Counted from the first letter of the stretch, positions 42,714 to 51,820 are shown. The stretch is 64,000 nt of DNA from Kitasatospora phosalacinea (GCF_000716545.1 NZ_JNWZ01000030.1:28537-92536), one strand, 5' to 3'. Notes: generated by a model not told the origin, from the letters alone. Program-made: numbers and translations.

Positions 42714-43343
42714 ATGGCTCAGCAGGAACCGGTGCGGGGACAGCAGGGCGGCGGGTGCCTGGTCGCGGTGGTGCGCCCGGTGGTGGTGGCGGTCGTGGTG
42801 CCGCTGCGGCTGCTCTGGGAGCTGGTGGTGCTGATCGCCCGCGGCGTCGGCTGGGTGGTCGACAAGGTGCTGCTGTGGCCGCTGCGAACGCTGTGGCGGT
42901 ACCTGCTGCGGCCGCTGCTGAAGTGGCTGGTCGTCATGCCGCTGCGCTGGCTGTGGCGCCACGTGCTGGAACCGGTGCTGGAGTTCCTCTGGCACTACGT
43001 GCTGGAGCCGGCCCTGAACGGGCTGGTGGCCGTCGCCCGCGGGTGCGGCAGGGTGATCGCCTGGTTGGGGTACTACCTGGTCGCGGTGCCGGCCCGGGCG
43101 GTGTGGGACTGGGTGGTGGTGCCGATCGGCAAGGCGTTCCACTACGGGCTGTGGCGGCCGGTGCTGTTCCCGGTGCTGCGCGCGCTGTGGCTGGCCTTCC
43201 GCTGGGCCTGGCGGATCGGCGGCCGGATCTGGCGCTCCGCCGTGGTCGCCCCGTGCCGCTGGGTGCGCCGCAGCGTCTGGTGGCCCGTCAAGGCGGAGAT
43301 CCGCCGGGTGGCCCGGGAGGTACGGCGGACGCTGTTCGGCTGA
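42714..43343 (+). CDS. Trp/Pro-periodic amphipathic protein of unknown function
   Basis: 209 residues from ATG 42714 (GGGGGAG five bases upstream; the GTG at 42711 is too close to it). After a short polar start, the protein is built of 11-12-residue units beginning with proline, with paired tryptophan and basic residues. Examples from residue ~55 are PLRTLWRYLLR, PLRWLWRHVLE and PVLEFLWHYVLE. Later segments repeat W-R and V-V-P patterns (AVWDWVVVPIGKAF, LWRPVLFPVLRALW). The C-terminus is strongly basic (WPVKAEIRRVAREVRRTLFG). It looks like a chain of short amphipathic helices lying on, rather than clearly crossing, the membrane. No family recognised. Confidence 0.72.
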   Translation: MAQQEPVRGQQGGGCLVAVVRPVVVAVVVPLRLLWELVVLIARGVGWVVDKVLLWPLRTLWRYLLRPLLKWLVVMPLRWLWRHVLEPVLEFLWHYVLEPALNGLVAVARGCGRVIAWLGYYLVAVPARAVWDWVVVPIGKAFHYGLWRPVLFPVLRALWLAFRWAWRIGGRIWRSAVVAPCRWVRRSVWWPVKAEIRRVAREVRRTLFG

Positions 43344-43434
43344 CGCACCGCGTACCCTTGGTGGGGACAAGGTCCGGCCGGAGCCGCACGCGGTGCGAGG
43401 CCGGACGGGGACAACTGACGAAGGACTGAGCCCC

Positions 43435-44250
43435 CTGGCACGCCGCACGCCCGACGGTCCGCCGCCCGCGCCGACGGTGCAGCGCATCCGTCTCCGCTAC
43501 ACCAAGCGCGGCCGTCTGCGCTTCACCAGCCACCGGGACTTCCAGCGGGCGTTCGAGCGCGCGCTCCGCCGCTCGGCCGTCCCGATGGCCTACTCCGCGG
43601 GCTTCACCCCGCACCCCAAGGTCTCCTACGCCAACGCCGCCCCGACCGGCACCGGCAGCGAGGCCGAGTACCTGGAGATCGGCCTCGCCGAGCACCGCGA
43701 CCCCGAGGCGCTGCGCCGCCAGTTGGACGAGTCGCTGCCCCCCGGGCTGGACGTCACGGACGCCGTCGAGGTCGCCACGAGCAACTTCGTGGAGCGCCTG
43801 GAGGCCTCCGAGTGGCTGCTGCGCCTGCCCGGCGTGGAGCCCGCCGAGGCCGAGAAGGCCGCCGCCGTGTTCCTGGCCGCCGAGGCGGTCGAGGTCCAGC
43901 GGATGACCAAGAACGGCCTGCGCACCTTCGACGCGCGCGCCGCCGTCGCCGCGATGGAGATCGTCCCCGAGGGCTCCGCCCTGGCCGGGATCGGTGACGA
44001 CACGGCCACGGAAGGTGCGGACGATGTTCGTACGGGTGCTCCCTGTGCGATACTGCGCCTGGTAGTACGACACGCCACACCCGCCGTACGACCCGACGAC
44101 GTATTGTCCGGTCTCCGTTCGACGGCCGACCTCGCGCCGCCGGTCCCCGCAGAGGTGACCAGGCTGGCGCAGGGGCCGCTCGACGAGCAGACCGGCACGG
44201 TGACCGACCCGCTGGCGCTCGACCGCGCCGCGGCCGAGGTCGGCCGGTAG
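43435..44250 (+). CDS. TIGR03936 / DUF2344 radical-SAM-associated protein
   Basis: About 271 residues from a CTG at 43435. GAAGGA lies nine bases before it and the product begins LARRTPDGPPPAPTVQRIRL. In-frame alternatives are GTG 43393 (no ribosome-binding site) and GTG 43478. Core motifs: RYTKRGRLRFTSHRDFQRAF, MAYSAGFTPHPKVSYANAAP, GSEAEYLEIGLAE. The family works with TIGR03960 radical SAM proteins, encoded at 40687, and sits next to RNase E/G in many genomes. Biochemistry unknown to me. Confidence 0.85.
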   Translation: MARRTPDGPPPAPTVQRIRLRYTKRGRLRFTSHRDFQRAFERALRRSAVPMAYSAGFTPHPKVSYANAAPTGTGSEAEYLEIGLAEHRDPEALRRQLDESLPPGLDVTDAVEVATSNFVERLEASEWLLRLPGVEPAEAEKAAAVFLAAEAVEVQRMTKNGLRTFDARAAVAAMEIVPEGSALAGIGDDTATEGADDVRTGAPCAILRLVVRHATPAVRPDDVLSGLRSTADLAPPVPAEVTRLAQGPLDEQTGTVTDPLALDRAAAEVGR

Positions 44251-44610
44251 GCCGCCCCGCCGCGCGCAACCGCCGTCCGCCGAGTGGGCGGGAGCGCAGG
44301 CACGGAGAGAACTCCGCGCCTGCGGCTCCCCGGCCCCCGCGGCTCCCCAGGGGAGCGAGCGTCGTCGCGCGCAGGCCCGGCCACCCCTCGGCCAGGCCCT
44401 TGAAAACTGAGAAGACTGGTCAGACCAGAAGACTTTTCGCCTCCCCGCGCCCCGCGGGGGGCGAGCGAGACTACGAGCCCCTGTGCGGCCTCGCGTCCGC
44501 ACGACGGCACCGTGGGAGCCGGACCGCCCGAAGCGGCGTCCGGCTGGTGAAAGCGGTGGAGCGTCGTGCCAGGACGCGGAGCCCGGGGGCCTGACGGGAG
44601 ACACACCCGC
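44251..44610. other. 360-bp region between DUF2344 gene and rng
   Basis: No gene. Contains the terminator at 44290-44330, an AT-rich palindromic element (44402-44437) and a GC-rich hairpin (CGCCTCCCCGCG / CCGCGGGGGGCG, about 44439-44464). The rest is the long rng leader. Long structured leaders are typical of RNase E/G genes, which autoregulate their own mRNA. Confidence 0.5.
44290..44330 (+). terminator. Terminator after DUF2344 gene
   Basis: 18/19-base arms (44290-44307 with 44312-44330) with one bulge and one mismatch, AGAA loop. Confidence 0.75.
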
Positions 44611-45047
44611 ATGCTCGAAAACACCGAACCGCAGCCCGCTGCGGCCGACAACAACGACAACGGCGCCACCGAGGGCGCCTCCGCGGCCCCGCCGCGGCGC
44701 CGCCGCCGGGCGGTGTCCCGCCCGGCCGGATCGCCGCAGGGCGCCGCGGGCGACAGCGCCCAGACGGTGGTCGCCGCCGCACCGGCCGCTTCCACCGCCG
44801 AGGAGCCGGCCGCCCAGGCGGCCCCGGCCGCCGAGGCCGAGCCCGCCGCCGAGAAGCCGGTCCGGGCCCGGCGCGCCCGCAAGCGCGTCGAGGCCCCGGC
44901 CGGTGCGCCGGAGGCGCCCGCCGCCACCGCTGAGCCCGAGCAGACCGCTCCGGCCGCTCCGGTCGAGGCCGAGGCCGTCGCGGAGCCCGAGGCGGAGGAG
45001 AAGCCGGTCCGGGCCCGTCGTACCCGCAAGCGGGCTTCCGCTCCCCC
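44611..45047 (+). CDS. rng: RNase E/G, N-terminal disordered part (frame broken)
   Basis: From ATG 44611 (GGGAG upstream) the frame codes for an A/P/E-rich, R/K-cluster region: MLENTEPQPAAADNND, PPRRRRRAVSRPAG, KPVRARRARKRVEAPAG, KPVRARRTRKRASAPP. It stops making sense after GCT-CCC-CC at 45040-45047, where one base is missing relative to the downstream frame. The frame then runs open to 45774 as an implausible P/R/S-rich stretch. Restoring one C in the C5 run (45043-45047) joins it to EAVAEPEPEPVVEAEPPRAR and gives a single protein of about 1,130 residues. Either an assembly error or a real one-base deletion. Confidence 0.75.
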
Positions 45048-45053
45048 GAGGCC

Positions 45054-48008
45054 GTGGCCGAGCCCGAGCCCGAGCCGGTCGTCGAGGCCGAGCCGCCGCG
45101 CGCCCGTCGGCGGGCCGTGCGTCCGTCCACCGCGATCTTCCAGGCGCCGGTGTTCCAGGAGCCCGCGCCCTACACCGCCCCCGCTGCCCCCCCCGCCGCC
45201 GCGCCCGCCGCCGCCGCCAAGGCTGCCAAGGCCGCCGAGCCGGCCCCGGCCGCCGTCGAGCCCGAGCAGTCGGCCGCCGACGACGAGTTCGAGTACAGCG
45301 GCGTCGGCCGCCGCCGCCGGGTCCGCACCGCCGTGCGCGTCCAGCAGTCGGCCAGGCCGGCGAAGTCCGCGCCGCAGCCCGCCAAGGCCGCCCCGCAGCC
45401 CGCCAAGGCCGTCGCCGCCGCGCCGGTCGAGGCCCCCGCCGAGGTCGAGGCGCCCGCCGCCGGCCCCGAGCAGGACGCCGAGTGGGAGGACGACCGCCCG
45501 TCCCGCCGCCGTCGTCGCGGTGGCCGTCGCCGCCGTCGCGGTGAGGCCGAGGACGCCCACGAGGCGGCCGAGAACGAGACCGCCGAGACCGAGGACGAGG
45601 ACGCCGCCCAGGAGGGCGCCGGAGACGACCAGGACGAGGCCGAGGACGACCACGAGGACGACCTGGCCGCCGGCCTGTCCTCCTCGCGCCGCCGCCGTCG
45701 CCGTCGTCGCCGCAGCGGCGAGGGCGGTGCCGAGCAGGCCGAGACCACCGAGGACGGCGTGCGGACCGTGGTGAAGGTGCGCGAGCCGCGCCGCCGCTCC
45801 GCCGAGCCCGCGTTCGACCCGGACGAGGTGCAGTCGATCAAGGGCTCCACCCGCCTGGAGGCCAAGAAGCAGCGCCGCCGCGAGGGCCGCGAGCTGGGCC
45901 GCCGCCGCGTCCCGATCATCACCGAGGCCGAGTTCCTGGCCCGCCGCGAGTCCGTCGAGCGGGTCATGGTGGTCCGCCAGAACGGCGCCCGCACCCAGAT
46001 CGGCGTGCTCGAGGACGGCGTGCTGGTCGAGCACTACGTCAACAAGGAGCAGGCGACCTCGTACGTCGGCAACGTGTACCTGGGCAAGGTGCAGAACGTG
46101 CTGCCGTCGATGGAGGCCGCGTTCGTCGACATCGGCAAGGGCCGCAACGCCGTGCTGTACGCCGGCGAGGTCAACTTCGGCTCGCTCGGCGGCCACGGCG
46201 GCCCGCGCCGGATCGAGTCGGTGCTGAAGTCCGGCCAGTCCGTGCTGGTGCAGGTCTCCAAGGACCCGATCGGCCACAAGGGCGCCCGCCTGACCAGCCA
46301 GATCTCGCTGCCCGGCCGCTACCTGGTGTACGTGCCCGAGGGCTCGATGACCGGCATCTCCCGCAAGCTGCCGGAGAACGAGCGGGCCCGCCTCAAGCAG
46401 ATCCTCAAGAAGATCGTCCCGGACGACGCGGGCGTGATCGTCCGCACCGCCGCCGAGGGCGCCTCCGAGGACGAGCTCACCCGCGACGTCCAGCGCCTCC
46501 AGCAGCAGTGGGAGGAGATCCAGAAGAAGGCCGCCACCGGCAACGCCCCGGCGCTGCTGTACGGCGAGCCCGACATGACCGTCCGGGTGGTCCGCGACAT
46601 CTTCAACGAGGACTTCACCAAGGTCATCGTCAGCGGCGCCGACGCCTGGAACACCATCCACGACTACGTCTCCAACGTCGCCCCCGACCTCACCGAGCGC
46701 CTGCAGCGGTGGACCTCGGACGTCGACGTGTTCGCCACCTACCGGATCGACGAGCAGCTGATGAAGGCGCTGGACCGCAAGGTCTGGCTGCCCTCCGGCG
46801 GCTCGCTGGTGATCGACCGGACCGAGGCGATGGTCGTCATCGACGTCAACACCGGCAAGTTCGTCGGCCAGGGCGGCAACCTGGAAGAGACCGTCACCCG
46901 CAACAACATCGAGGCGGCCGAGGAGATCGTCCGCCAGCTGCGGCTGCGCGACCTCGGCGGCATCATCGTGATCGACTTCATCGACATGGTGCTGGAGTCC
47001 AACCGGGACCTCGTGCTGCGCCGCCTGCTGGAGTGCCTGGGCCGCGACCGCACCAAGCACCAGGTCGCCGAGGTCACCTCGCTCGGCCTGGTCCAGATGA
47101 CCCGCAAGCGGGTCGGCCAGGGCCTGCTGGAGTCCTTCTCCGAGCCCTGCGTGCACTGCAACGGCCGCGGCGTGATCGTCCACATGGACCAGCCCAGCCA
47201 CCACCACGGCTCGCACACCGCGCCCGCCGCCGGTGCGGGCGAGGGCGGCGGCAAGCGCCGTCGCCGGGGCCGCGGCGGGGCCGGGAACGCCGAGGCGGAC
47301 GCGGTCGAGGGCGGCACCGCGGCGTTCGGTTCCGTGGAGCCGGAGGAGGCCGAGGAGGCCGTCGAGGCGGCCGAGGTCGCGCTCGACGTCGTCGAGGAGC
47401 TGGAGCCGGTCGACGCGTTCGCCGACGCCGAGGTCGTCGAGGCCGTCGCCGAGCCGGTCGCCGAGGAGCGGCCGAGCCTGGTGGAGATCCCGCCGGCCGC
47501 CCCCGCGGCCGGGGGCCGCACCCGGCGCCGCGCGGTGCGCAAGGCCACCGCCCCGGCCGGGGCCTCCGGCGAGGCCGAGATCGTGGTCCTGCAGGCCCGC
47601 GCCGAGGCCGCGATGGAGGCCGCGCTGAGCGCCGCCGAGAAGTCGGCCGCCGAGGCCGCCGAGCAGCCCGCCGTCGAGGTCGCCGAGACCGCCGCGGAGG
47701 TGGCGGCCGAGGCCGTCGCCGCGGTGGAGCCGGACGCCGAGGTCACCGTCGAGGTCGCCACCGAGCAGCCCGTCGGGGCCGAGGAGGCCGAGGAGGCCGC
47801 GCCCAAGAAGCGCGCCCCCCGGAAGACCGCCGCCAAGACCGCGACCAAGACCGCCGCCAAGAAGACCACGGCGGCCAAGAAGACCGCGGCGAAGAAGACC
47901 ACCGCCACGGCCGCCAAGAAGACCACCGCCCGGAAGACCGCCACCAAGCGGACCGGCGCGGCGGCCAAGAAGACCGCGGCCGCCGAGGGCGACGGCGCCG
48001 CGGAGTGA
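45054..48008 (+). CDS. rng: Ribonuclease E/G family endoribonuclease (main part)
   Basis: 984 residues from GTG 45054 in the downstream frame. It first continues the disordered acidic/arginine-rich region. From ~300 the S1-like domain follows (YVGNVYLGKVQNVLPSMEAA). The catalytic RNase H-like region has IDRTEAMVVIDVNTGKFVG and GGIIVIDFIDMVLES, carrying the metal-binding aspartates. The zinc-link motif EPCVHCNGRG is near residue 700. The tail is alanine/glutamate-rich and ends in A-K-K-T repeats resembling histone H1 tails. The catalytic core is intact, so activity is possible even if the N-terminal extension is lost. It makes initiating cuts in mRNA and processes rRNA. Confidence 0.93.
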   Translation: MAEPEPEPVVEAEPPRARRRAVRPSTAIFQAPVFQEPAPYTAPAAPPAAAPAAAAKAAKAAEPAPAAVEPEQSAADDEFEYSGVGRRRRVRTAVRVQQSARPAKSAPQPAKAAPQPAKAVAAAPVEAPAEVEAPAAGPEQDAEWEDDRPSRRRRRGGRRRRRGEAEDAHEAAENETAETEDEDAAQEGAGDDQDEAEDDHEDDLAAGLSSSRRRRRRRRRSGEGGAEQAETTEDGVRTVVKVREPRRRSAEPAFDPDEVQSIKGSTRLEAKKQRRREGRELGRRRVPIITEAEFLARRESVERVMVVRQNGARTQIGVLEDGVLVEHYVNKEQATSYVGNVYLGKVQNVLPSMEAAFVDIGKGRNAVLYAGEVNFGSLGGHGGPRRIESVLKSGQSVLVQVSKDPIGHKGARLTSQISLPGRYLVYVPEGSMTGISRKLPENERARLKQILKKIVPDDAGVIVRTAAEGASEDELTRDVQRLQQQWEEIQKKAATGNAPALLYGEPDMTVRVVRDIFNEDFTKVIVSGADAWNTIHDYVSNVAPDLTERLQRWTSDVDVFATYRIDEQLMKALDRKVWLPSGGSLVIDRTEAMVVIDVNTGKFVGQGGNLEETVTRNNIEAAEEIVRQLRLRDLGGIIVIDFIDMVLESNRDLVLRRLLECLGRDRTKHQVAEVTSLGLVQMTRKRVGQGLLESFSEPCVHCNGRGVIVHMDQPSHHHGSHTAPAAGAGEGGGKRRRRGRGGAGNAEADAVEGGTAAFGSVEPEEAEEAVEAAEVALDVVEELEPVDAFADAEVVEAVAEPVAEERPSLVEIPPAAPAAGGRTRRRAVRKATAPAGASGEAEIVVLQARAEAAMEAALSAAEKSAAEAAEQPAVEVAETAAEVAAEAVAAVEPDAEVTVEVATEQPVGAEEAEEAAPKKRAPRKTAAKTATKTAAKKTTAAKKTAAKKTTATAAKKTTARKTATKRTGAAAKKTAAAEGDGAAE

Positions 48009-48014
48009 TCCCCG

Positions 48015-48058
48015 GAGGGGGCCGGGAGCACCGCTCGGGCGGTGCTCCCGGCCCCCTC
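48015..48058 (+). terminator. Terminator after rng
   Basis: Perfect 20-bp stem (48015-48034 with 48039-48058) with TCGG loop, the longest perfect hairpin in the window. Confidence 0.88.
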
Positions 48059-48070
48059 GCACGTCCCGGT

Positions 48071-48099
48071 TTGTCTTCGGATGGGCTGGTCCGTATTCT
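48071..48099 (+). promoter_or_regulatory. Promoter of rplU-rpmA
   Basis: TTGTCT (48071-48076), 17-bp spacer, TATTCT (48094-48099): a near-consensus housekeeping promoter directly after the rng terminator. Confidence 0.72.
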
Positions 48100-48149
48100 T
48101 GACCATCGGCGTGTTGACGCCGCGCTCCAGAGCACCTCACCTCCCGGGT

Positions 48150-48169
48150 GGACGCCGCTTCCGGCGTCC
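48150..48169 (+). promoter_or_regulatory. Leader hairpin of rplU mRNA
   Basis: Perfect stem GGACGCCG / CGGCGTCC with CTTC loop in the 140-base leader of rplU. It may serve in autoregulation or mRNA stability. No known L21-leader family recognised. Confidence 0.45.
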
Positions 48170-48247
48170 GACGGGGGAGGCCGCTTGTGTCCGTGCCCGG
48201 GCGGCTGGCATCCGGAGTTCCGACCGAGTTAGGAAAGTAGGTACCGC

Positions 48248-48565
48248 ATGTACGCGATCGTTCGCGCCGGCGGCCGCCAGCACAAGGTCGCCGTTGGCGA
48301 CGTGCTGGAGATCGACCGTATCGACGCCAAGCCGGGTGACTCGGTCGAGCTCTCGACCATCCTCGTCGTCGACGGTGAGTCCGTCACCTCCGACCCGTGG
48401 GTGCTCGGTGGCGTGAAGGCCCACGCCGAGGTCGTCGACCACACCAAGGGCGACAAGCTCGTCATCCTGCGCTACAAGAACAAGACCGGCTACCGCCGTC
48501 GCCAGGGCCACCGCCAGAAGCACACCGCGGTGCGCATCACCAGCATCGACTCGGTCAGCAAGTAA
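48248..48565 (+). CDS. rplU: 50S ribosomal protein L21
   Basis: 105 residues, exact family length. [20 protein letters not shown] at the start and [20 protein letters not shown] at the end are the L21 signatures. First gene of rplU-rpmA, followed by obg, the standard bacterial order. Codons here include more T-ending ones (CGT, GGT) than neighbours, as usual for highly expressed genes. Confidence 0.99.
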   Translation: MYAIVRAGGRQHKVAVGDVLEIDRIDAKPGDSVELSTILVVDGESVTSDPWVLGGVKAHAEVVDHTKGDKLVILRYKNKTGYRRRQGHRQKHTAVRITSIDSVSK

Positions 48566-48602
48566 CCACTTCCCGCGGTCTTCCTAGAAAGGGGATAGCC
48601 AG

Positions 48603-48860
48603 ATGGCACACAAGAAGGGTGCGAGTTCCACTCGCAACGGTCGTGACTCGAACGCCCAGCGCCTCGGCGTGAAGCGCTTCGGCGGTCAGGTCGTCTCCGC
48701 CGGCGAGATCATCGTCCGCCAGCGCGGCACCCACTTCCACCCGGGCGCCAACGTCGGCCGTGGCGGGGACGACACCCTGTTCGCGCTGACCGCCGGTGCC
48801 GTGGAGTTCGGCAACCGTCGCGGCCGCAAGGTCGTCAACATCGTGGCCGTCGAGGCCTGA
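48603..48860 (+). CDS. rpmA: 50S ribosomal protein L27
   Basis: 85 residues. Begins [20 protein letters not shown], the L27 N-terminus reaching the peptidyl-transferase centre; no cleavable Firmicutes-type extension. [18 protein letters not shown] follows. AAAGGGGA precedes the ATG. Co-transcribed with rplU, 37 bp apart. Confidence 0.99.
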   Translation: MAHKKGASSTRNGRDSNAQRLGVKRFGGQVVSAGEIIVRQRGTHFHPGANVGRGGDDTLFALTAGAVEFGNRRGRKVVNIVAVEA

Positions 48861-48880
48861 GTCCGTACAGACTCGCTGTG

Positions 48881-48913
48881 AAGGGTGGGCCGGGATGATC
48901 CGGGCCCACCCTT
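48881..48913 (+). terminator. Terminator after rpmA
   Basis: Stem AAGGGTGGGC / GCCCACCCTT (48881-48890 with 48904-48913), extended by CGG/CCG inside. Confidence 0.7.
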
Positions 48914-48962
48914 CCGCTTTACCGCAGGACACCCTTTTTCTTTCGCACGGGAGGCACCCCTC

Positions 48963-50423
48963 ATGACCACCTTCGTGGACCGCGTCGAACTGCACGTCGC
49001 CGCGGGTAACGGGGGCCACGGCTGCGCCTCCGTGCACCGGGAGAAGTTCAAGCCGCTGGGCGGCCCCGACGGGGGCAACGGCGGTGAGGGCGGCTCGGTG
49101 ATCCTGGTCGTCGACGCGCAGGTCACCACCCTGCTCGAGTACCACCACTCGCCCAAGCGCAAGGCCACCAACGGCAAGCCCGGCGCGGGCGGGCACCGCA
49201 CCGGCGCGGCCGGCGCGGACATCGTGCTGCCGGTGCCGGACGGCACCGTCGTGCTGGACCGCAAGGGCAACGTGCTGGCCGACCTGGTCGGCCACGGCAC
49301 CAGCTTCGTCGCCGCCCAGGGCGGCCGCGGCGGCCTGGGCAACTCGGCGCTGGCCTCGGCCCGCCGCAAGGCGCCCGGCTTCGCGCTGCTCGGCGAGCCC
49401 GGCGAGGCCCGCGACATCGTGATGGAGCTGAAGTCCGTCGCCGACGTCGCGCTGGTCGGCTACCCGAGCGCGGGCAAGTCCTCGCTGATCTCCGTGCTCT
49501 CCGCCGCCAAGCCGAAGATCGCCGACTACCCGTTCACCACGCTCGTCCCCAACCTCGGCGTGGTGACCGCCGGCGAGACCGTCTACACGATCGCCGACGT
49601 GCCCGGTCTGATCCCCGGCGCCAGCCAGGGCCGGGGCCTGGGCCTGGAGTTCCTGCGGCACGTCGAGCGCTGCGAGGTGCTGGTGCACGTGCTGGACTGC
49701 GCCACCCTGGAGCCGGGCCGCGACCCGCTCACCGACCTGGAGACCATCGAGGACGAACTCGCCCAGTACGGCGGCCTGGACGACCGGCCGCGACTGGTCG
49801 CCCTCAACAAGATCGACGTGCCGGACGGCCAGGACATCGCCGACCTGACCCGCGCCTCGCTGGAGGAGCGCGGCTACCGCGTCTTCGAGGTCTCCGCGCT
49901 CGCCCACAAGGGCCTGCGCGAACTCTCCTTCGCGCTGGCCGAGATCGTCGCCGCCGCGCGCGCCGCCAAGCCCGTCCAGGAGAACACCCGCATCGTCATC
50001 CGGCCCACCGCCGTGGACGACGCCGGCTTCACCATCGAGGAGGAGGACGGCGCGTACCGGATCCGCGGCGGCAAGCCCGAGCGCTGGGTCCGCCAGACCG
50101 ACTTCTCCAACGACGAGGCCGTCGGCTACCTCGCCGACCGGCTGGCCCGGCTCGGCGTCGAGCAGGAGCTGTGGAAGATCGGCGCCAAGGAGGGCGACAC
50201 CGTCATCATCGGCTCCGACGAGGACGCCGTGGTGTTCGACTGGGAGCCGACCATGGCCGCCGGCGCGGAGATGCTCGGCCGCCGCGGCGAGGACCACCGC
50301 ATGGAGACCCAGCGCCCCGCCGTCGACCGGCGCCGCGAGCGCCAGCGCGGCCGGGACGCAGCGGAGCAGGAGTACCTGGACTTCGAGGCGCTCTCCTCCG
50401 GCCGCGAGCAGCTCGACCAGTAG
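48963..50423 (+). CDS. obg: GTPase Obg (ribosome assembly / stress GTPase)
   Basis: 486 residues from ATG 48963 with GGAGG upstream. The N-terminal glycine-rich Obg fold (~1-158) is [17 protein letters not shown]. The G domain has P-loop [14 protein letters not shown] near residue 168, [20 protein letters not shown] and NKID. A C-terminal OCT domain (~345-425) and a charged tail end it. It assists 50S maturation and in streptomycetes influences the onset of aerial growth. Confidence 0.98.
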   Translation: MTTFVDRVELHVAAGNGGHGCASVHREKFKPLGGPDGGNGGEGGSVILVVDAQVTTLLEYHHSPKRKATNGKPGAGGHRTGAAGADIVLPVPDGTVVLDRKGNVLADLVGHGTSFVAAQGGRGGLGNSALASARRKAPGFALLGEPGEARDIVMELKSVADVALVGYPSAGKSSLISVLSAAKPKIADYPFTTLVPNLGVVTAGETVYTIADVPGLIPGASQGRGLGLEFLRHVERCEVLVHVLDCATLEPGRDPLTDLETIEDELAQYGGLDDRPRLVALNKIDVPDGQDIADLTRASLEERGYRVFEVSALAHKGLRELSFALAEIVAAARAAKPVQENTRIVIRPTAVDDAGFTIEEEDGAYRIRGGKPERWVRQTDFSNDEAVGYLADRLARLGVEQELWKIGAKEGDTVIIGSDEDAVVFDWEPTMAAGAEMLGRRGEDHRMETQRPAVDRRRERQRGRDAAEQEYLDFEALSSGREQLDQ

Positions 50424-50460
50424 CGGTTCGCCCGGGCCGGACCCGGGCGCGGACGCACGA

Positions 50461-50492
50461 CAGGGGCGCGGACTTCACCGTCCGCGCCCCTG
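50461..50492 (+). terminator. Terminator after obg
   Basis: Perfect 13-bp stem CAGGGGCGCGGAC / GTCCGCGCCCCTG with a six-base loop. Confidence 0.83.
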
Positions 50493-50603
50493 TTCGCGCT
50501 TTTCACGACCGCGACGTCTCACGCCTCGTCGCGATTTCGTGACCCGTGAGCCCGCTCGCTAGATTGCGGGCGTACACAGGCTGCGTCGGGAAGGGTCGGA
50601 CTG

Positions 50604-51740
50604 ATGGTGGATCAGTTGCTCCGCGAGGAGGTCGTCTCGGCGCGGCGGATCGTGGTGAAGGTCGGCTCCTCCTCGCTGACCACCGCCGCCGGCGGGCTGG
50701 ACGCGGACCGGGTGGACGCGCTGGTGGACGCGCTGGCGAAGCTGCGCTCGGGCGGGGACGCGCCGGAGGTCGTGCTGGTCTCCTCCGGTGCCATCGCGGC
50801 CGGCCTGGCCCCGCTCGGACTGGCCAAGCGGCCCAAGGACCTGGCCCGGCAGCAGGCCGCCGCCAGCGTCGGCCAGGGCCTGCTGGTGGCCCGGTACACC
50901 GCCTCGTTCGCCCGCTACGGGGTGCGGGTCGGCCAGGTGCTGCTGACCGCCGAGGACGCCAGCCGCCGGGCCCACTACCGCAACGCCTACCGGACGCTGG
51001 ACCAGCTGCTGGCGATGGGCGCGATGCCGATCGTCAACGAGAACGACACCGTCGCCACCGCGGAGATCAGGTTCGGCGACAACGACCGGCTGGCCGCCCT
51101 GGTGGCGCACCTGGTGCGGGCCGACCTGCTGGTGCTGCTCTCGGACGTGGACGGCCTGTACGACGGCGACCCGGCCAAGCCCGGCAGCAGCCGGATCGCG
51201 GTGGTGCGCGGCCCCGAGGACCTGGCGGGCGTCGAGGTCGGCAGCGCCGGCAAGGCGGGCGTCGGCACCGGCGGCATGGTCACCAAGGTCGAGGCGGCCC
51301 GGATCGCCACCGGTGCCGGCATCCCGGTGGTGCTCACCGCCGCCAGCCAGGCGGCCGACGCGCTGGCCGGGCGGCCCACCGGCACGCTGTTCCTGCGCAC
51401 CGGCAGCCGCTCCGCCGACCGGCTGCTCTGGCTGGAGCACGCCTCCTCCCCGCGCGGCGCGCTCACCCTGGACGACGGGGCGGTGGCGGCCGTCGTGCAC
51501 GGCGGCAAGTCGCTGCTGCCCGCCGGGGTGACCCGGGTGGAGGGCGAGTTCGCCGCGGGCGATCCGGTCGACCTTCTTGGCGAAAACGGTCACATCGTCG
51601 CCCGCGGACTGGTCAACTTTGATGCGAGGGAGTTGCCCCGTCTGCTCGGCCGGTCCACCCGAGAACTGGCCCAGGAGCTCGGCGCCGCGTACGAACGCGA
51701 GGTCGTCCACCGCGACGACCTGGTCGTGCTGCGCGGCTGA
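50604..51740 (+). CDS. proB: Glutamate 5-kinase
   Basis: 378 residues. It phosphorylates glutamate, first step of proline synthesis. Amino-acid-kinase domain: RRIVVKVGSSSLT, VSSGAIAAGLAPLGL, PIVNENDTVATAEIRFGDND, GTGGMVTKVEAA. The C-terminal PUA domain (~280-370, GALTLDDGAVAAVVHGGKSL) is present, as in full-length ProB. AAGGG precedes ATG 50604; TAGATT at 50570-50575 is a likely -10. Partner proA follows after one small unknown gene. Confidence 0.97.
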   Translation: MVDQLLREEVVSARRIVVKVGSSSLTTAAGGLDADRVDALVDALAKLRSGGDAPEVVLVSSGAIAAGLAPLGLAKRPKDLARQQAAASVGQGLLVARYTASFARYGVRVGQVLLTAEDASRRAHYRNAYRTLDQLLAMGAMPIVNENDTVATAEIRFGDNDRLAALVAHLVRADLLVLLSDVDGLYDGDPAKPGSSRIAVVRGPEDLAGVEVGSAGKAGVGTGGMVTKVEAARIATGAGIPVVLTAASQAADALAGRPTGTLFLRTGSRSADRLLWLEHASSPRGALTLDDGAVAAVVHGGKSLLPAGVTRVEGEFAAGDPVDLLGENGHIVARGLVNFDARELPRLLGRSTRELAQELGAAYEREVVHRDDLVVLRG

Positions 51741-51820
51741 GCGCGGGCGGCGGGGCCGGTACGGGGGGTGGGAGCAGCGGGCCGGGGGGCCCGCGCGACA
51801 CGCTGAATGGGAGGCCGCCG

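Noticed and set aside
44415..44429. DasR operator in front of rng
   Set aside because: ACTGGTCAGACCAGA lacks one central base of the 16-bp site, so the half-sites are out of register; kept only as an unassigned dyad.
45043..45047. Programmed -1 ribosomal frameshift in rng
   Set aside because: No X-XXY-YYZ heptamer fits the frame and no downstream stimulatory structure was recognised; a one-base indel is simpler.
45048..45774. Continuation of the upstream rng frame as a separate P/R/S-rich protein
   Set aside because: Composition changes abruptly at the C5 run and no family resemblance exists; it is out-of-frame reading of rng.
43626..48140. 1504-codon minus-strand frame rich in glycine and leucine
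   Set aside because: Antisense of rng and the DUF2344 gene; glycine/leucine repeats mirror the A/E/R-rich sense strand.
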